A stretch of 5,328 bases of DNA from contig DATEJK010000122.1 in assembly GCA_035278025.1 (NCBI GenBank), forward strand, positions 1-5,328, in the 5' to 3' direction. Position numbers and translations under genes: made by a program. The notes under the pieces are model-generated. The model was given only the letters and a program-made list of their open reading frames with translations, was not told where the DNA came from and searched no databases. Below are positions 1 through 5,328 of the stretch, piece by piece. How positions within the stretch are numbered: position 1 is the stretch's first letter; the number at the start of each line of letters is the position of its first letter. The stretch is from JAICWP01 sp035278025. Its GTDB lineage: Bacteria > Acidobacteriota > Terriglobia > Terriglobales > Acidobacteriaceae.

Positions 1-1229
1 TGCAGGCGGCGCACGCCGATCCCGCGCCGGCTTTAAAATCCGCTACCTCCGTGGGTGAACCTCGCCGTTATGCGCTTAAGCACGCCTTGGTCTGCGCCCA
101 AGCCGCGCTTTCTCTGCTCGCGCTGGTGGCCGCTGTGCTGATGGTGCGTTCCTTGTGGCGCGTGCAGGCTGTGGGCCCGGGATTCAATGCTGGACACGTT
201 CTTGCAGTCACCTTCGATCTCGGCCAGCAGGGCTATAACGAAACCAGGGGCCGCCGGTTTCAAGCTGCCCTGCTGCGCGAAGCTTCCCATCTGCCAGGAG
301 TAGAACGCGTCAGCCTCGCCGGTTATCTTCCTCTCAGCGACACTGACGAAAGCGATACCGAAATCCAGACCGCCGGCCGGCCCAAGCCGGTAGTCAGCAT
401 CGTCAGCCCCATTGCGCCCGGTTACTTCCACACCATGGACATTCCCCTGCTTGCGGGCCGCGACTTCGACTCCACCGACCAGAAGAGTTCCACCCCGGTC
501 GTAATCGTCAATCGTTACCTGGCGCGTGAGTTGTGGCCGGGAGAGAACCCGATCGGCAAGATTGCCCACCTGAATGGTGCGCCGGGACACGATTGTCGCG
601 TGGTGGGCGTAGCCGCCGACGGAAAGTACGAGACCCTGGGCGAGGATGCTACCGGGTTTATTTACCAGCCTGCGACTCAGTATTACTGGCCGCACATTAA
701 CCTGCTGCTGCGCACGGCCGGGCCGCCCCTCGCTTCTGCCGGCGCCATTCGCAAGATGGTGGCCGCGCTCGACCCAAATCTTTCTATCACCGGCGTTCGC
801 GCCCTGAATGACTTTCTGAGTGTCGCGCTCTTGCCCGCCCGGCTGGCAGCTATCCTGCTGGGAAGCCTGGGGCTGTTGGCACTGGCTCTGGCAGCCATTG
901 GAATCTACGGCGTAGTCTCCTTCGCGGTACACCAGCGCACCCGCGAAATCGGCATCCGCATGGCACTGGGCGCGGAAACGGGTAACGTCCTGCTGCTGGT
1001 GGTGCGCCAGGGAATCACACCGGCCCTGCTTGGCCTGGTCCTTGGCTTCGCCGCCGCCTTAGCCGCGGCTTCGATGCTCGGCGCCTTTCTTTATGGCATT
1101 CAGCCGCGCGATCCCGTCGCCTTCGCAACCTCCCTGCTGCTGCTGCTGGTTGCGGCACTAATCGCCGCTTATGTGCCCGCCCGGCGCGCCGCTCACGTTG
1201 ATCCCGCCTCCGCACTGCGCTGGGAATAA
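1..1229 (+). CDS. MacB/FtsX-type ABC transporter permease, ADOP-like, 3' part only
   Basis: This is the C-terminal part of an inner-membrane permease of the MacB/FtsX superfamily. The frame is open from the left edge (first whole codon at 3), so the GTG at 51 is probably internal and the true start lies outside. 408 residues are visible. Numbering from codon 3: a transmembrane helix at about 27-50, a large periplasmic MacB-like domain at about 55-276, then three helices at about 280-306, 332-361 and 372-394. The classic FtsX-domain signature REIGIRMALGA is at 314-324, and the protein ends VDPASALRWE, a typical ending of the family. The basic stretch followed by a helix and 'VGPGFNAGHVL' matches the start of the second repeat in Acidobacterial Duplicated Orphan Permeases, which are usually 800-900 aa; about half would then be missing here. 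Family members move or extrude substrates using a partner ATPase; no ATPase is visible and the substrate is unknown. The gene converges on the tonB-family gene. Family confidence is high; the ADOP subtype is an inference because the N-terminal half is not visible. Confidence 0.92.
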   Translation, partial: QAAHADPAPALKSATSVGEPRRYALKHALVCAQAALSLLALVAAVLMVRSLWRVQAVGPGFNAGHVLAVTFDLGQQGYNETRGRRFQAALLREASHLPGVERVSLAGYLPLSDTDESDTEIQTAGRPKPVVSIVSPIAPGYFHTMDIPLLAGRDFDSTDQKSSTPVVIVNRYLARELWPGENPIGKIAHLNGAPGHDCRVVGVAADGKYETLGEDATGFIYQPATQYYWPHINLLLRTAGPPLASAGAIRKMVAALDPNLSITGVRALNDFLSVALLPARLAAILLGSLGLLALALAAIGIYGVVSFAVHQRTREIGIRMALGAETGNVLLLVVRQGITPALLGLVLGFAAALAAASMLGAFLYGIQPRDPVAFATSLLLLLVAALIAAYVPARRAAHVDPASALRWE

Positions 1230-1256
1230 CCAATCAAAATTTCCCAAATCTGCCTA

Positions 1257-1271
1257 ATCACAGACTGTGAT
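1257..1271. repeat. 15-bp perfect palindrome downstream of the permease
   Basis: ATCACAG-A-CTGTGAT is a perfect inverted repeat centred on the A at 1264, 28 bp after the permease stop codon. As RNA it could form only a short stem (6 bp with a GAC loop) and no T-run follows, so it is a poor intrinsic terminator. It could be a binding site for a dimeric protein or a weak mRNA 3' end hairpin. Function is unknown. Confidence 0.35.
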
Positions 1272-1292
1272 GTCTCGGAAATAGCTTGTGGC

Positions 1293-1341
1293 GCTGAATG
1301 CTGTCAAGGGGCATCTCGGGTGTGCAGCAGGCTGAATGCTG
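1293..1341. repeat. Pair of 11-bp direct repeats in the convergent intergenic region
   Basis: GCTGAATGCTG occurs at 1293-1303 and again, identically, at 1331-1341, a 38-bp offset. The 1230-1411 gap that contains it has no credible gene. The pair may be a chance or decayed duplication; no function is claimed. Confidence 0.3.
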
Positions 1342-1362
1342 AGTGCTACCGCCGCTTCAGGC

Positions 1363-1391
1363 AAAAAGAAAAAGGGAGGCAGGTGCCCCCC
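1363..1391 (-). terminator. Intrinsic terminator of the tonB-family gene
   Basis: Read on the minus strand, GGGGGGC (1391-1385), loop ACCT, GCCTCCC (1380-1374) forms a 7-bp stem with six G-C pairs and one G-U wobble. It is followed directly by TTTTTCTTTTT (1373-1363). This is the standard layout of a rho-independent terminator, 20 nt beyond the stop codon of the minus-strand gene. On the + strand the wobble becomes an A-C mismatch and no T-run follows the stem, so it should act mainly in the minus direction and not stop the converging permease transcript well. Confidence 0.85.
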
Positions 1392-1393
1392 CT

Positions 1394-1409
1394 GTTTCAC
1401 AACTGAAAC
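1394..1409 (-). other. Small hairpin between the tonB stop codon and the terminator
   Basis: GTTTCA and TGAAAC form a perfect 6-bp inverted repeat around a 4-nt loop. It starts 2 nt after the TAA stop (1414-1412) and ends 2 nt before the main terminator stem. It may help protect the mRNA 3' end or be incidental. It is weak alone because half its pairs are A-T. Confidence 0.4.
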
Positions 1410-1411
1410 CC

Positions 1412-2425
1412 TTAGTACAGTCGGAAATTCACTTCCACGTTGATCTGCACCGCTACCGGCTGCCCATCCTTCATGGCGGGTTCAAATTTCCAGTTGCGAA
1501 CCGCCTCGATGGCTTTCTGGTCGAGGCCCATGCCCAGCGAGCGCGCCACCTTGATGTCGTGCGGCCGGCCATCCGGACCCACAATCAGCCACAGCACGCA
1601 GGTGCCCTGATATTTGGCCTTGCGCGCCTCTTCGGAGTACTCCGGATCAGGCGTATAGACCGCGCGCGGAGCGGAAACACCGCCGCCTACGCGGAAAACG
1701 CCGCCACCGATGCCACCCCCCCTGCCCGGACCAACTCCCGGCCCGGTGCCCGAACCTACGCCGCCGCCCGAACCAGAGCCGATACCGCCGCCAGAACCCG
1801 TGCCGTTGGAAGGTGGGCCTGCCGGAATAACAGCCTTAGGATCGCCGAAGTTGGGCAAGTTGTTCGCTGCCAGGTGCACCTGCGGCGGAACCACTACCGT
1901 TGGTTCCATGGTCAGCTTGGGATGGTCATTGCGCACAACCATGGCCGGCGGAGTAATCTGCTCCATCGCCAGCTTCGGCAGCTTGCCTTTCGGCGCCTGA
2001 AACTTGTCTCTATCTCCGCCACCGCCACCACCACCGATGGTATCGTTCTTCTTGCTCGACATCGGGGTATAAGGCGAGAGGGTGGGTGCGATCAAGGTAA
2101 CGGTTTCATGCTTTTCCGCCTGCTTAACCACTCGGGCGCCGACAATCGAAACGGCCACAATGCCGCCGATCGCCAGGGCATGCAAGAACACCGAGCCGAT
2201 CGCGCTCTTTTTCTTGTAGTTGTACTCGCCCCAGATCTCCTTTACAGGCACTGGTTTGGAGGTCAATTGCAAGGGCGGAAGCTTGGTCGGATGCCGCCAC
2301 TCGTGGACGCTCTCCCGCAGGGTTTTCCACCACGGCCGGTCAAGCGTTTCCGATCTTAGAAGCAGGTTGAGTTCCGGCTCTGCCTGCGTCTCCTGCGTTG
2401 GGGGGACCATTACGTCATTTGCCAT
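1412..2425 (-). CDS. TonB-family energy transducer protein
   Basis: This complete 337-aa protein is a TonB-like energy transducer. Such proteins sit in the inner membrane with ExbB/ExbD, span the periplasm and pass proton-motive energy to outer-membrane TonB-dependent receptors. Residues 1-73 form a long polar cytosolic segment rich in Trp, Pro and charges, ending KKK. One transmembrane helix lies at about 74-100 and contains S78-V-F-L-H82, matching the S16-x3-H20 motif of E. coli TonB, whose His is needed for coupling. A periplasmic spacer follows with a seven-glycine run (131-137), a Pro/Val part, and a Gly/Ser-rich tract (about 202-250) in place of the usual Pro-Glu/Pro-Lys repeats. The TonB C-terminal domain covers about 252-337, including 'YSEEARKAKYQGT', 'VGPDGRPHDIKVARSLG' and 'NWKFEPAMKDGQPV'. 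The ATG at 2425 is preceded by a weak GGGA-type site (GGG at 2434-2436). No exbB, exbD or receptor gene adjoins. It has its own promoter and terminator, so it appears monocistronic. The symbol is left blank because acidobacteria carry many TonB paralogues. Confidence 0.93.
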   Translation of the reverse strand: MANDVMVPPTQETQAEPELNLLLRSETLDRPWWKTLRESVHEWRHPTKLPPLQLTSKPVPVKEIWGEYNYKKKSAIGSVFLHALAIGGIVAVSIVGARVVKQAEKHETVTLIAPTLSPYTPMSSKKNDTIGGGGGGGDRDKFQAPKGKLPKLAMEQITPPAMVVRNDHPKLTMEPTVVVPPQVHLAANNLPNFGDPKAVIPAGPPSNGTGSGGGIGSGSGGGVGSGTGPGVGPGRGGGIGGGVFRVGGGVSAPRAVYTPDPEYSEEARKAKYQGTCVLWLIVGPDGRPHDIKVARSLGMGLDQKAIEAVRNWKFEPAMKDGQPVAVQINVEVNFRLY

Positions 2426-2474
2426 ATGTTCGTCCCGGCTGGGTACCTCTCAGATGGGCAGGCTCACTGCCACC

Positions 2475-2504
2475 ATTAAACGAGATGAGCACATGGAGTG
2501 CCAA
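2475..2504 (-). promoter_or_regulatory. Predicted sigma-70-type promoter for the tonB-family gene
   Basis: On the minus strand, TTGGCA (2504-2499) and TTTAAT (2480-2475) are separated by 18 bp. Each matches 5 of 6 consensus positions (TTGACA, TATAAT). Transcription would begin near 2468, leaving a leader of about 43 nt before the ATG at 2425. It is the best candidate I see upstream of this gene. Confidence 0.6.
2488..2503 (-). promoter_or_regulatory. Possible sigma-54-like -24/-12 element overlapping the tonB promoter
   Basis: On the minus strand, TGGCAC (2503-2498), five bases, then GTGCT (2492-2488) fits the sigma-54 consensus TGGCAC-N5-TTGCW at 10 of 11 fixed positions with correct spacing. 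It shares bases with the predicted -35 element, so it may be coincidental. No enhancer-binding regulator gene is nearby. Confidence 0.3.
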
Positions 2505-2549
2505 GTTGCTTTCGCGATTCTGCGCGCTTCCCTCTTGCTTGCCGTTATT

Positions 2550-2651
2550 TACCCACAGCTTGGCACGCCTACGCCACCCAGATGTACTTTGAATACCCAC
2601 AATTAGATGCCGGTATACCCAAAACGTCACTCAAAAAGAAAAACCTACCCT
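2550..2651. repeat. Spaced TACCCA-type direct repeats between the two promoters
   Basis: TACCCACA occurs at 2550-2557 and 2594-2601, TACCCA (followed by AA) at 2616-2621, and a weaker TACCCT at 2646-2651, all in one orientation. Start-to-start distances are 44, 22 and 30 bp; the first two are near whole numbers of helical turns. The third copy overlaps an 8-bp palindrome, GGTATACC (2612-2619). This could be a multi-site operator for a regulator of either divergent gene, but short repeats can arise by chance. Confidence 0.35.
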
Positions 2652-2702
2652 ATTACCACGGATAACCGATTGGGGTCCATTTTGGGAAGGTGTCGGGAGG
2701 CG

Positions 2703-2732
2703 TTGGACTGCCGTTTCCCTGCTCCCTATAAT
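2703..2732 (+). promoter_or_regulatory. Predicted sigma-70-type promoter for ileS
   Basis: A perfect -10 hexamer TATAAT lies at 2727-2732. Eighteen bp upstream is TTGGAC (2703-2708), a weaker -35 that keeps the TTG. Transcription would start near 2740, about 25 nt before the GTG start of ileS, leaving room for a ribosome binding site and little else. Position, orientation and the exact -10 make this convincing. Confidence 0.65.
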
Positions 2733-2748
2733 GAAAGCACTTTAACAC

Positions 2749-2754
2749 GGAGAG
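2749..2754 (+). promoter_or_regulatory. ileS: Ribosome binding site that supports the GTG start of ileS
   Basis: GGAGAG lies 10 nt before the GTG at 2765. The next in-frame start, ATG at 2816, has no purine-rich site close upstream and would remove the conserved N-terminal 'ELKATLNLPKTNF' segment. The GTG is therefore preferred. Confidence 0.65.
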
Positions 2755-2764
2755 TCAAGCACGC

Positions 2765-5328
2765 GTGGCCCTGGAGCTGAAAGCTACCCTCAACTTGCCG
2801 AAGACCAATTTCGCCATGAAGGCGAACCTGCCCCAGAACGAGCCTAAAATGCTCTCCCGCTGGCAAGAGATGAGGGTGTATCAACGCCTGCGGCAGGCCC
2901 ACGCCGGCACTCCTCTTTACATTCTCCACGATGGGCCTCCCTATGCCAACGGACCCATCCACTTAGGTACGGCCCTCAACAAGTTGCTGAAGGACTTCAT
3001 CGTGAAGTCCAAAAACATGGCGGGATTCGATGCTCCTTACGTCCCCGGGTGGGACTGCCATGGCCTGCCCATTGAAATTAAAGTAGATGCCGAGCTGGGC
3101 GGTAAGAAGTTGACTATGCCGCCCCTGGCGGTCCGCCGCGAGTGCCGTAAGTACGCTGATAAGTATTTGGATTTACAGCGCAGTCAGTTTAAGCGCCTTG
3201 GGATTTTCGGCCGGTTTGAACAGCCTTACTCCACCATGACTCCGGAGTATGAGTCGGTGGTTCTAGCCACTTTTTATAAATTCTTCGAGAATGGCTTTGT
3301 CTACAAAGGCTTGCGCCCGGTTTACTGGTGCATCTTCGATGAGACCGCGCTGGCCGAGGCGGAGGTTGAGTATAAAGACCACACCAGTCCCAGCGTGTGG
3401 GTGAAATACCGCATGCAGTCCGACCCGCGCGACCTCGATCCCGGGCTCGCGGCTAAGCGCATTTTCGAGGGCAAGCCGGTTTTCACCATCATCTGGACCA
3501 CTACCCCCTGGACCCTGCCGGCCTCTATGGCGGTGGCGTTCCATCCTCATGAGGAATATGTCGCGATCGAGGCGGGCGGCGAAATCTATATCGTGGCCGA
3601 GAGGCTGGCCCAAGTCACCGCCGAAAAGTGCGGCTTTCAGGATTGGAAAATTGTCGCCAAATTTCCCGGCGAAAAACTGGAGCATCTCTACTTCTACCAT
3701 CCCTTCCTGCCGTGGGAGCGGCGCAAAATCCTAGGCGTGCTAGCCGACTACGTCACCATGGACCAGGGGACGGGCGTGGTCCATACCGCACCCTCGCATG
3801 GCGCTGAGGACTTTTATACCGGCCAGAAGTACAAGCTCGACCAGACCTGCAATGTGGATGGCGAAGGCCGCCTCCATAACGGCCTGCCGGAATACGACGG
3901 CAAGACCGTATTTGAAGCTAACCAGCCCATCATCGAACTGCTGAAGTCCCGGGCAGCATTGTTGCACACGGAGAAGCTGGAGCACTCCTATCCCCACTGC
4001 TGGCGCTGCCATAATCCCGTAATCTTCCGCGCCACCGAGCAGTGGTTCATCTCCATGGAAACGCCGATGGAAGGCGACACCCTGCGCGCGCGCGCGCTGG
4101 ACGAGATCAAGAAAGTGCGATGGGACCCCGCCTGGGGCGAAGAGCGCATTTCCAACATGATCGCCACGCGGCCGGACTGGTGCATCTCCCGCCAGCGCGT
4201 GTGGGGTGTACCCATTGCTGTATTTCTCTGTTCCGGCTGCGGCCAGGCGCTGAATTCGCCCGAGGTCAATCGGGCGGTGGCGCGGATGGTGGCGCAAAAG
4301 GGTGTGGATGCCTGGTACACCGACGAAGCCGATGCTGTCGTGCCGCCGGGAACGCACTGTCCCGGCTGCGGCGGTTCCAAGTTCACCCGGGAGATGGACA
4401 TTATTGATGTGTGGTTCGAATCCGGCTCCAGCTACCTGGTGGTGCAGGAGAAGGAGTCCTATCCCTGGCCTGCCGATCTTTATCTGGAGGGTGGCGACCA
4501 GCATCGCGGCTGGTTCCACTCTTCCCTGCTATGCGCCATCGGAGCGCGCAATTCGGCGCCCTACCGCGCCGTGGCCACCAATGGCTGGACCCTCGATGAG
4601 CAGGGCCGCGCCATGCATAAGTCGTTGGGCAATGACGTGGATCCGGTGGAGATCGCGGACCGCCTGGGAGGCGAAATCGTGCGCCTCTGGGTGGCCTCGG
4701 TGGATTTCCGTGAGGACGTGGTTGATTCCGAGCAACTGATGCAGCGGGTAGCGGAGAATTACCGCAAACTGCGTAACACCTTCCGCTATATCCTTGGGAA
4801 CCTGCACGGCTTCGACCCGGCGCAGCATTCGGTTCCTTACGAGCAAATGGAAGCACTGGACCGTTACATGCTGCTGCAAGCCGCGGAACTTAATCACCAG
4901 GTGCGCGCCTGGTACGAGCGCTTCGAATTCCATAAGATCTACCAGCGCGTGAACCAGTTCTGCGTGGTGGACTTGAGCGCCTTTTACTTCGACGTGCTCA
5001 AGGACCGCCTGTATACCTACGCGCCCAACTCGCGCGGGCGGCGCTCCGCCCAGACCGCCATCTGGCGCATCGGCGAGGCCCTGGTTCGGCTGCTCGCCCC
5101 CATTCTCAGCTTTACCGCCGAGGAGGTCTGGGAACACATGCCCAAGCTGCCGGATCGGCGCGAAAGCGTGCACCTGGCGCTGTTTCTCGGCCAGCAGGAA
5201 ATCCTTGGACCTGCGACGCCAAGCCGCAACGGTGAATCCAATGAGGAGCAGCTTCGTTCCGACTGGACCCTGCTGCGGGCAGTCCGCGATGAGGTACTCA
5301 AGGCGCTGGAAGCGGCCCGCAACCAGAA
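2765..5328 (+). CDS. ileS: Isoleucyl-tRNA synthetase, 3' end beyond the window
   Basis: This class I synthetase joins isoleucine to tRNA-Ile in the cytosol, using ATP, and hydrolyses mischarged valine. 854 codons are visible without a stop; bacterial enzymes usually have about 930-960 residues, so the C-terminal end, where a zinc site often lies, is missing. Seen in order: 'LNLPKTNF' near the N-terminus; the Rossmann-fold signature GPPYANGPIHLGTALNK (H66-L-G-T69, the HIGH motif); PGWDCHGLPIE (94-104); the CP1 editing domain with TTTPWTLP (245-252) and GTGVVHTAPSHGAEDF (335-350); WCISRQRVWGVPI (472-484); a CxxC...CxxC zinc ribbon (C489, C492, C532, C535); DVWFESGSS (548-556); LEGGDQHRGWF (574-584); and MHKSLGN (617-623, the KMSKS loop). 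The helical anticodon-binding domain starts at about 660. The editing His340 and Asp349 align with E. coli His333 and Asp342, but Ser254 replaces E. coli Asn250. It starts at GTG with its own promoter and is divergent from the tonB-family gene. The motifs leave little doubt; ValRS and LeuRS are excluded by the full motif pattern. Confidence 0.98.
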   Translation, partial: MALELKATLNLPKTNFAMKANLPQNEPKMLSRWQEMRVYQRLRQAHAGTPLYILHDGPPYANGPIHLGTALNKLLKDFIVKSKNMAGFDAPYVPGWDCHGLPIEIKVDAELGGKKLTMPPLAVRRECRKYADKYLDLQRSQFKRLGIFGRFEQPYSTMTPEYESVVLATFYKFFENGFVYKGLRPVYWCIFDETALAEAEVEYKDHTSPSVWVKYRMQSDPRDLDPGLAAKRIFEGKPVFTIIWTTTPWTLPASMAVAFHPHEEYVAIEAGGEIYIVAERLAQVTAEKCGFQDWKIVAKFPGEKLEHLYFYHPFLPWERRKILGVLADYVTMDQGTGVVHTAPSHGAEDFYTGQKYKLDQTCNVDGEGRLHNGLPEYDGKTVFEANQPIIELLKSRAALLHTEKLEHSYPHCWRCHNPVIFRATEQWFISMETPMEGDTLRARALDEIKKVRWDPAWGEERISNMIATRPDWCISRQRVWGVPIAVFLCSGCGQALNSPEVNRAVARMVAQKGVDAWYTDEADAVVPPGTHCPGCGGSKFTREMDIIDVWFESGSSYLVVQEKESYPWPADLYLEGGDQHRGWFHSSLLCAIGARNSAPYRAVATNGWTLDEQGRAMHKSLGNDVDPVEIADRLGGEIVRLWVASVDFREDVVDSEQLMQRVAENYRKLRNTFRYILGNLHGFDPAQHSVPYEQMEALDRYMLLQAAELNHQVRAWYERFEFHKIYQRVNQFCVVDLSAFYFDVLKDRLYTYAPNSRGRRSAQTAIWRIGEALVRLLAPILSFTAEEVWEHMPKLPDRRESVHLALFLGQQEILGPATPSRNGESNEEQLRSDWTLLRAVRDEVLKALEAARNQ

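Larger units (their letters stand above)
2426..2764. other. Divergent intergenic region between tonB-family gene and ileS
   Basis: No credible gene lies in these 339 bp. Short ORFs cross it on both strands, but none has a recognisable protein or a good ribosome binding site. The right half (about 2580-2760) is visibly richer in A/T than the flanking genes, as expected of promoter DNA. It holds a minus-strand promoter near tonB, a plus-strand promoter near ileS, and TACCCA-type repeats between them. I saw no tRNA, riboswitch or T-box leader; the predicted ileS leader is only about 25 nt, too short for one. Confidence 0.75.

Noticed and set aside
33..932. Long minus-strand ORF (299 codons) opposite the permease
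   Set aside because: It lies opposite a strongly recognised gene. Its translation is rich in Gly, Arg and Gln with no family resemblance, typical of a GC-rich antisense shadow.
2015..2035. CCACCG-type trinucleotide repeat as an unstable microsatellite
   Set aside because: It encodes the Gly7 run of the TonB spacer with mixed third positions, so it is an imperfect repeat and a protein-level feature more than a slippage tract.
1343..2359. Plus-strand ORF (338 codons) opposite the tonB-family gene
   Set aside because: The minus-strand frame gives a clear TonB protein with membrane helix and C-terminal domain. The plus frame is an Arg/His-rich shadow without motifs, and it also runs across the minus-strand terminator.
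2415..2630. Possible small minus-strand gene (71 codons) overlapping the tonB start
   Set aside because: It spans the predicted tonB promoter and overlaps the tonB start in another frame. It has no recognisable features and no good ribosome binding site.
2731..2745. Tiny ORF ATG-AAA-GCA-CTT-TAA upstream of ileS as a leader peptide
   Set aside because: Its ATG lies within the -10 hexamer, upstream of the predicted transcription start, and it contains no isoleucine codons, so attenuation is not supported.
2426..2764. T-box or other riboswitch controlling ileS
   Set aside because: The predicted leader is about 25 nt, and no T-box consensus, antiterminator or terminator stem precedes the start codon.
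4084..4097. Run of 14 alternating G and C bases, possibly Z-DNA prone
   Set aside because: It is ordinary coding sequence for Leu-Arg-Ala-Arg-Ala in a GC-rich gene, so codon use explains it.
3740..4519. Minus-strand ORFs inside ileS, including this 259-codon frame
   Set aside because: They lie wholly within the conserved ileS coding sequence, have no recognisable domain, and have no promoter or ribosome site of note.

Overview
The window looks like a piece of chromosome from a GC-rich acidobacterium (class Terriglobia). Two observations support this. The rightward gene at the left edge has the sequence style of the large 'ADOP' permeases (Acidobacterial Duplicated Orphan Permease) that are abundant in that phylum. 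The TonB-family protein in the middle has a C-terminal domain and a glycine-rich spacer like those I remember from Terriglobia. The assignment rests on protein style from memory, not on a search.

Layout, left to right: (1) positions 1-1229, the 3' end of a MacB/FtsX-like ABC-type permease on the + strand, with its N-terminal part outside the window. (2) A 182-bp convergent intergenic stretch (1230-1411) holding a short perfect palindrome, an 11-bp direct repeat and a clear intrinsic terminator that serves the minus-strand gene. (3) A complete TonB-family energy transducer on the - strand (2425 down to 1412). (4) A 339-bp divergent intergenic region (2426-2764) with a good sigma-70-type promoter facing each way, a possible overlapping sigma-54-like motif, and spaced copies of a TACCCA-type sequence. 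(5) ileS, isoleucyl-tRNA synthetase, on the + strand from a GTG at 2765, running off the right edge after 854 codons.

The three genes do not form an operon: the permease and tonB converge, and tonB and ileS diverge. Membrane export/assembly, outer-membrane energy coupling and translation are unrelated functions, so this appears to be ordinary core-genome neighbourhood and not a dedicated system. No mobile element, CRISPR array, tRNA, rRNA, riboswitch or phage gene was seen.

The points most worth a second look are sequence details: a serine where well-studied IleRS enzymes have an editing-site asparagine, the HLGT form of the HIGH signature, the TonB architecture (long cytosolic N-terminus, glycine spacer, retained S-x3-H transmembrane motif), and the cis-elements between tonB and ileS. 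I found no convincing evidence of an undescribed system.
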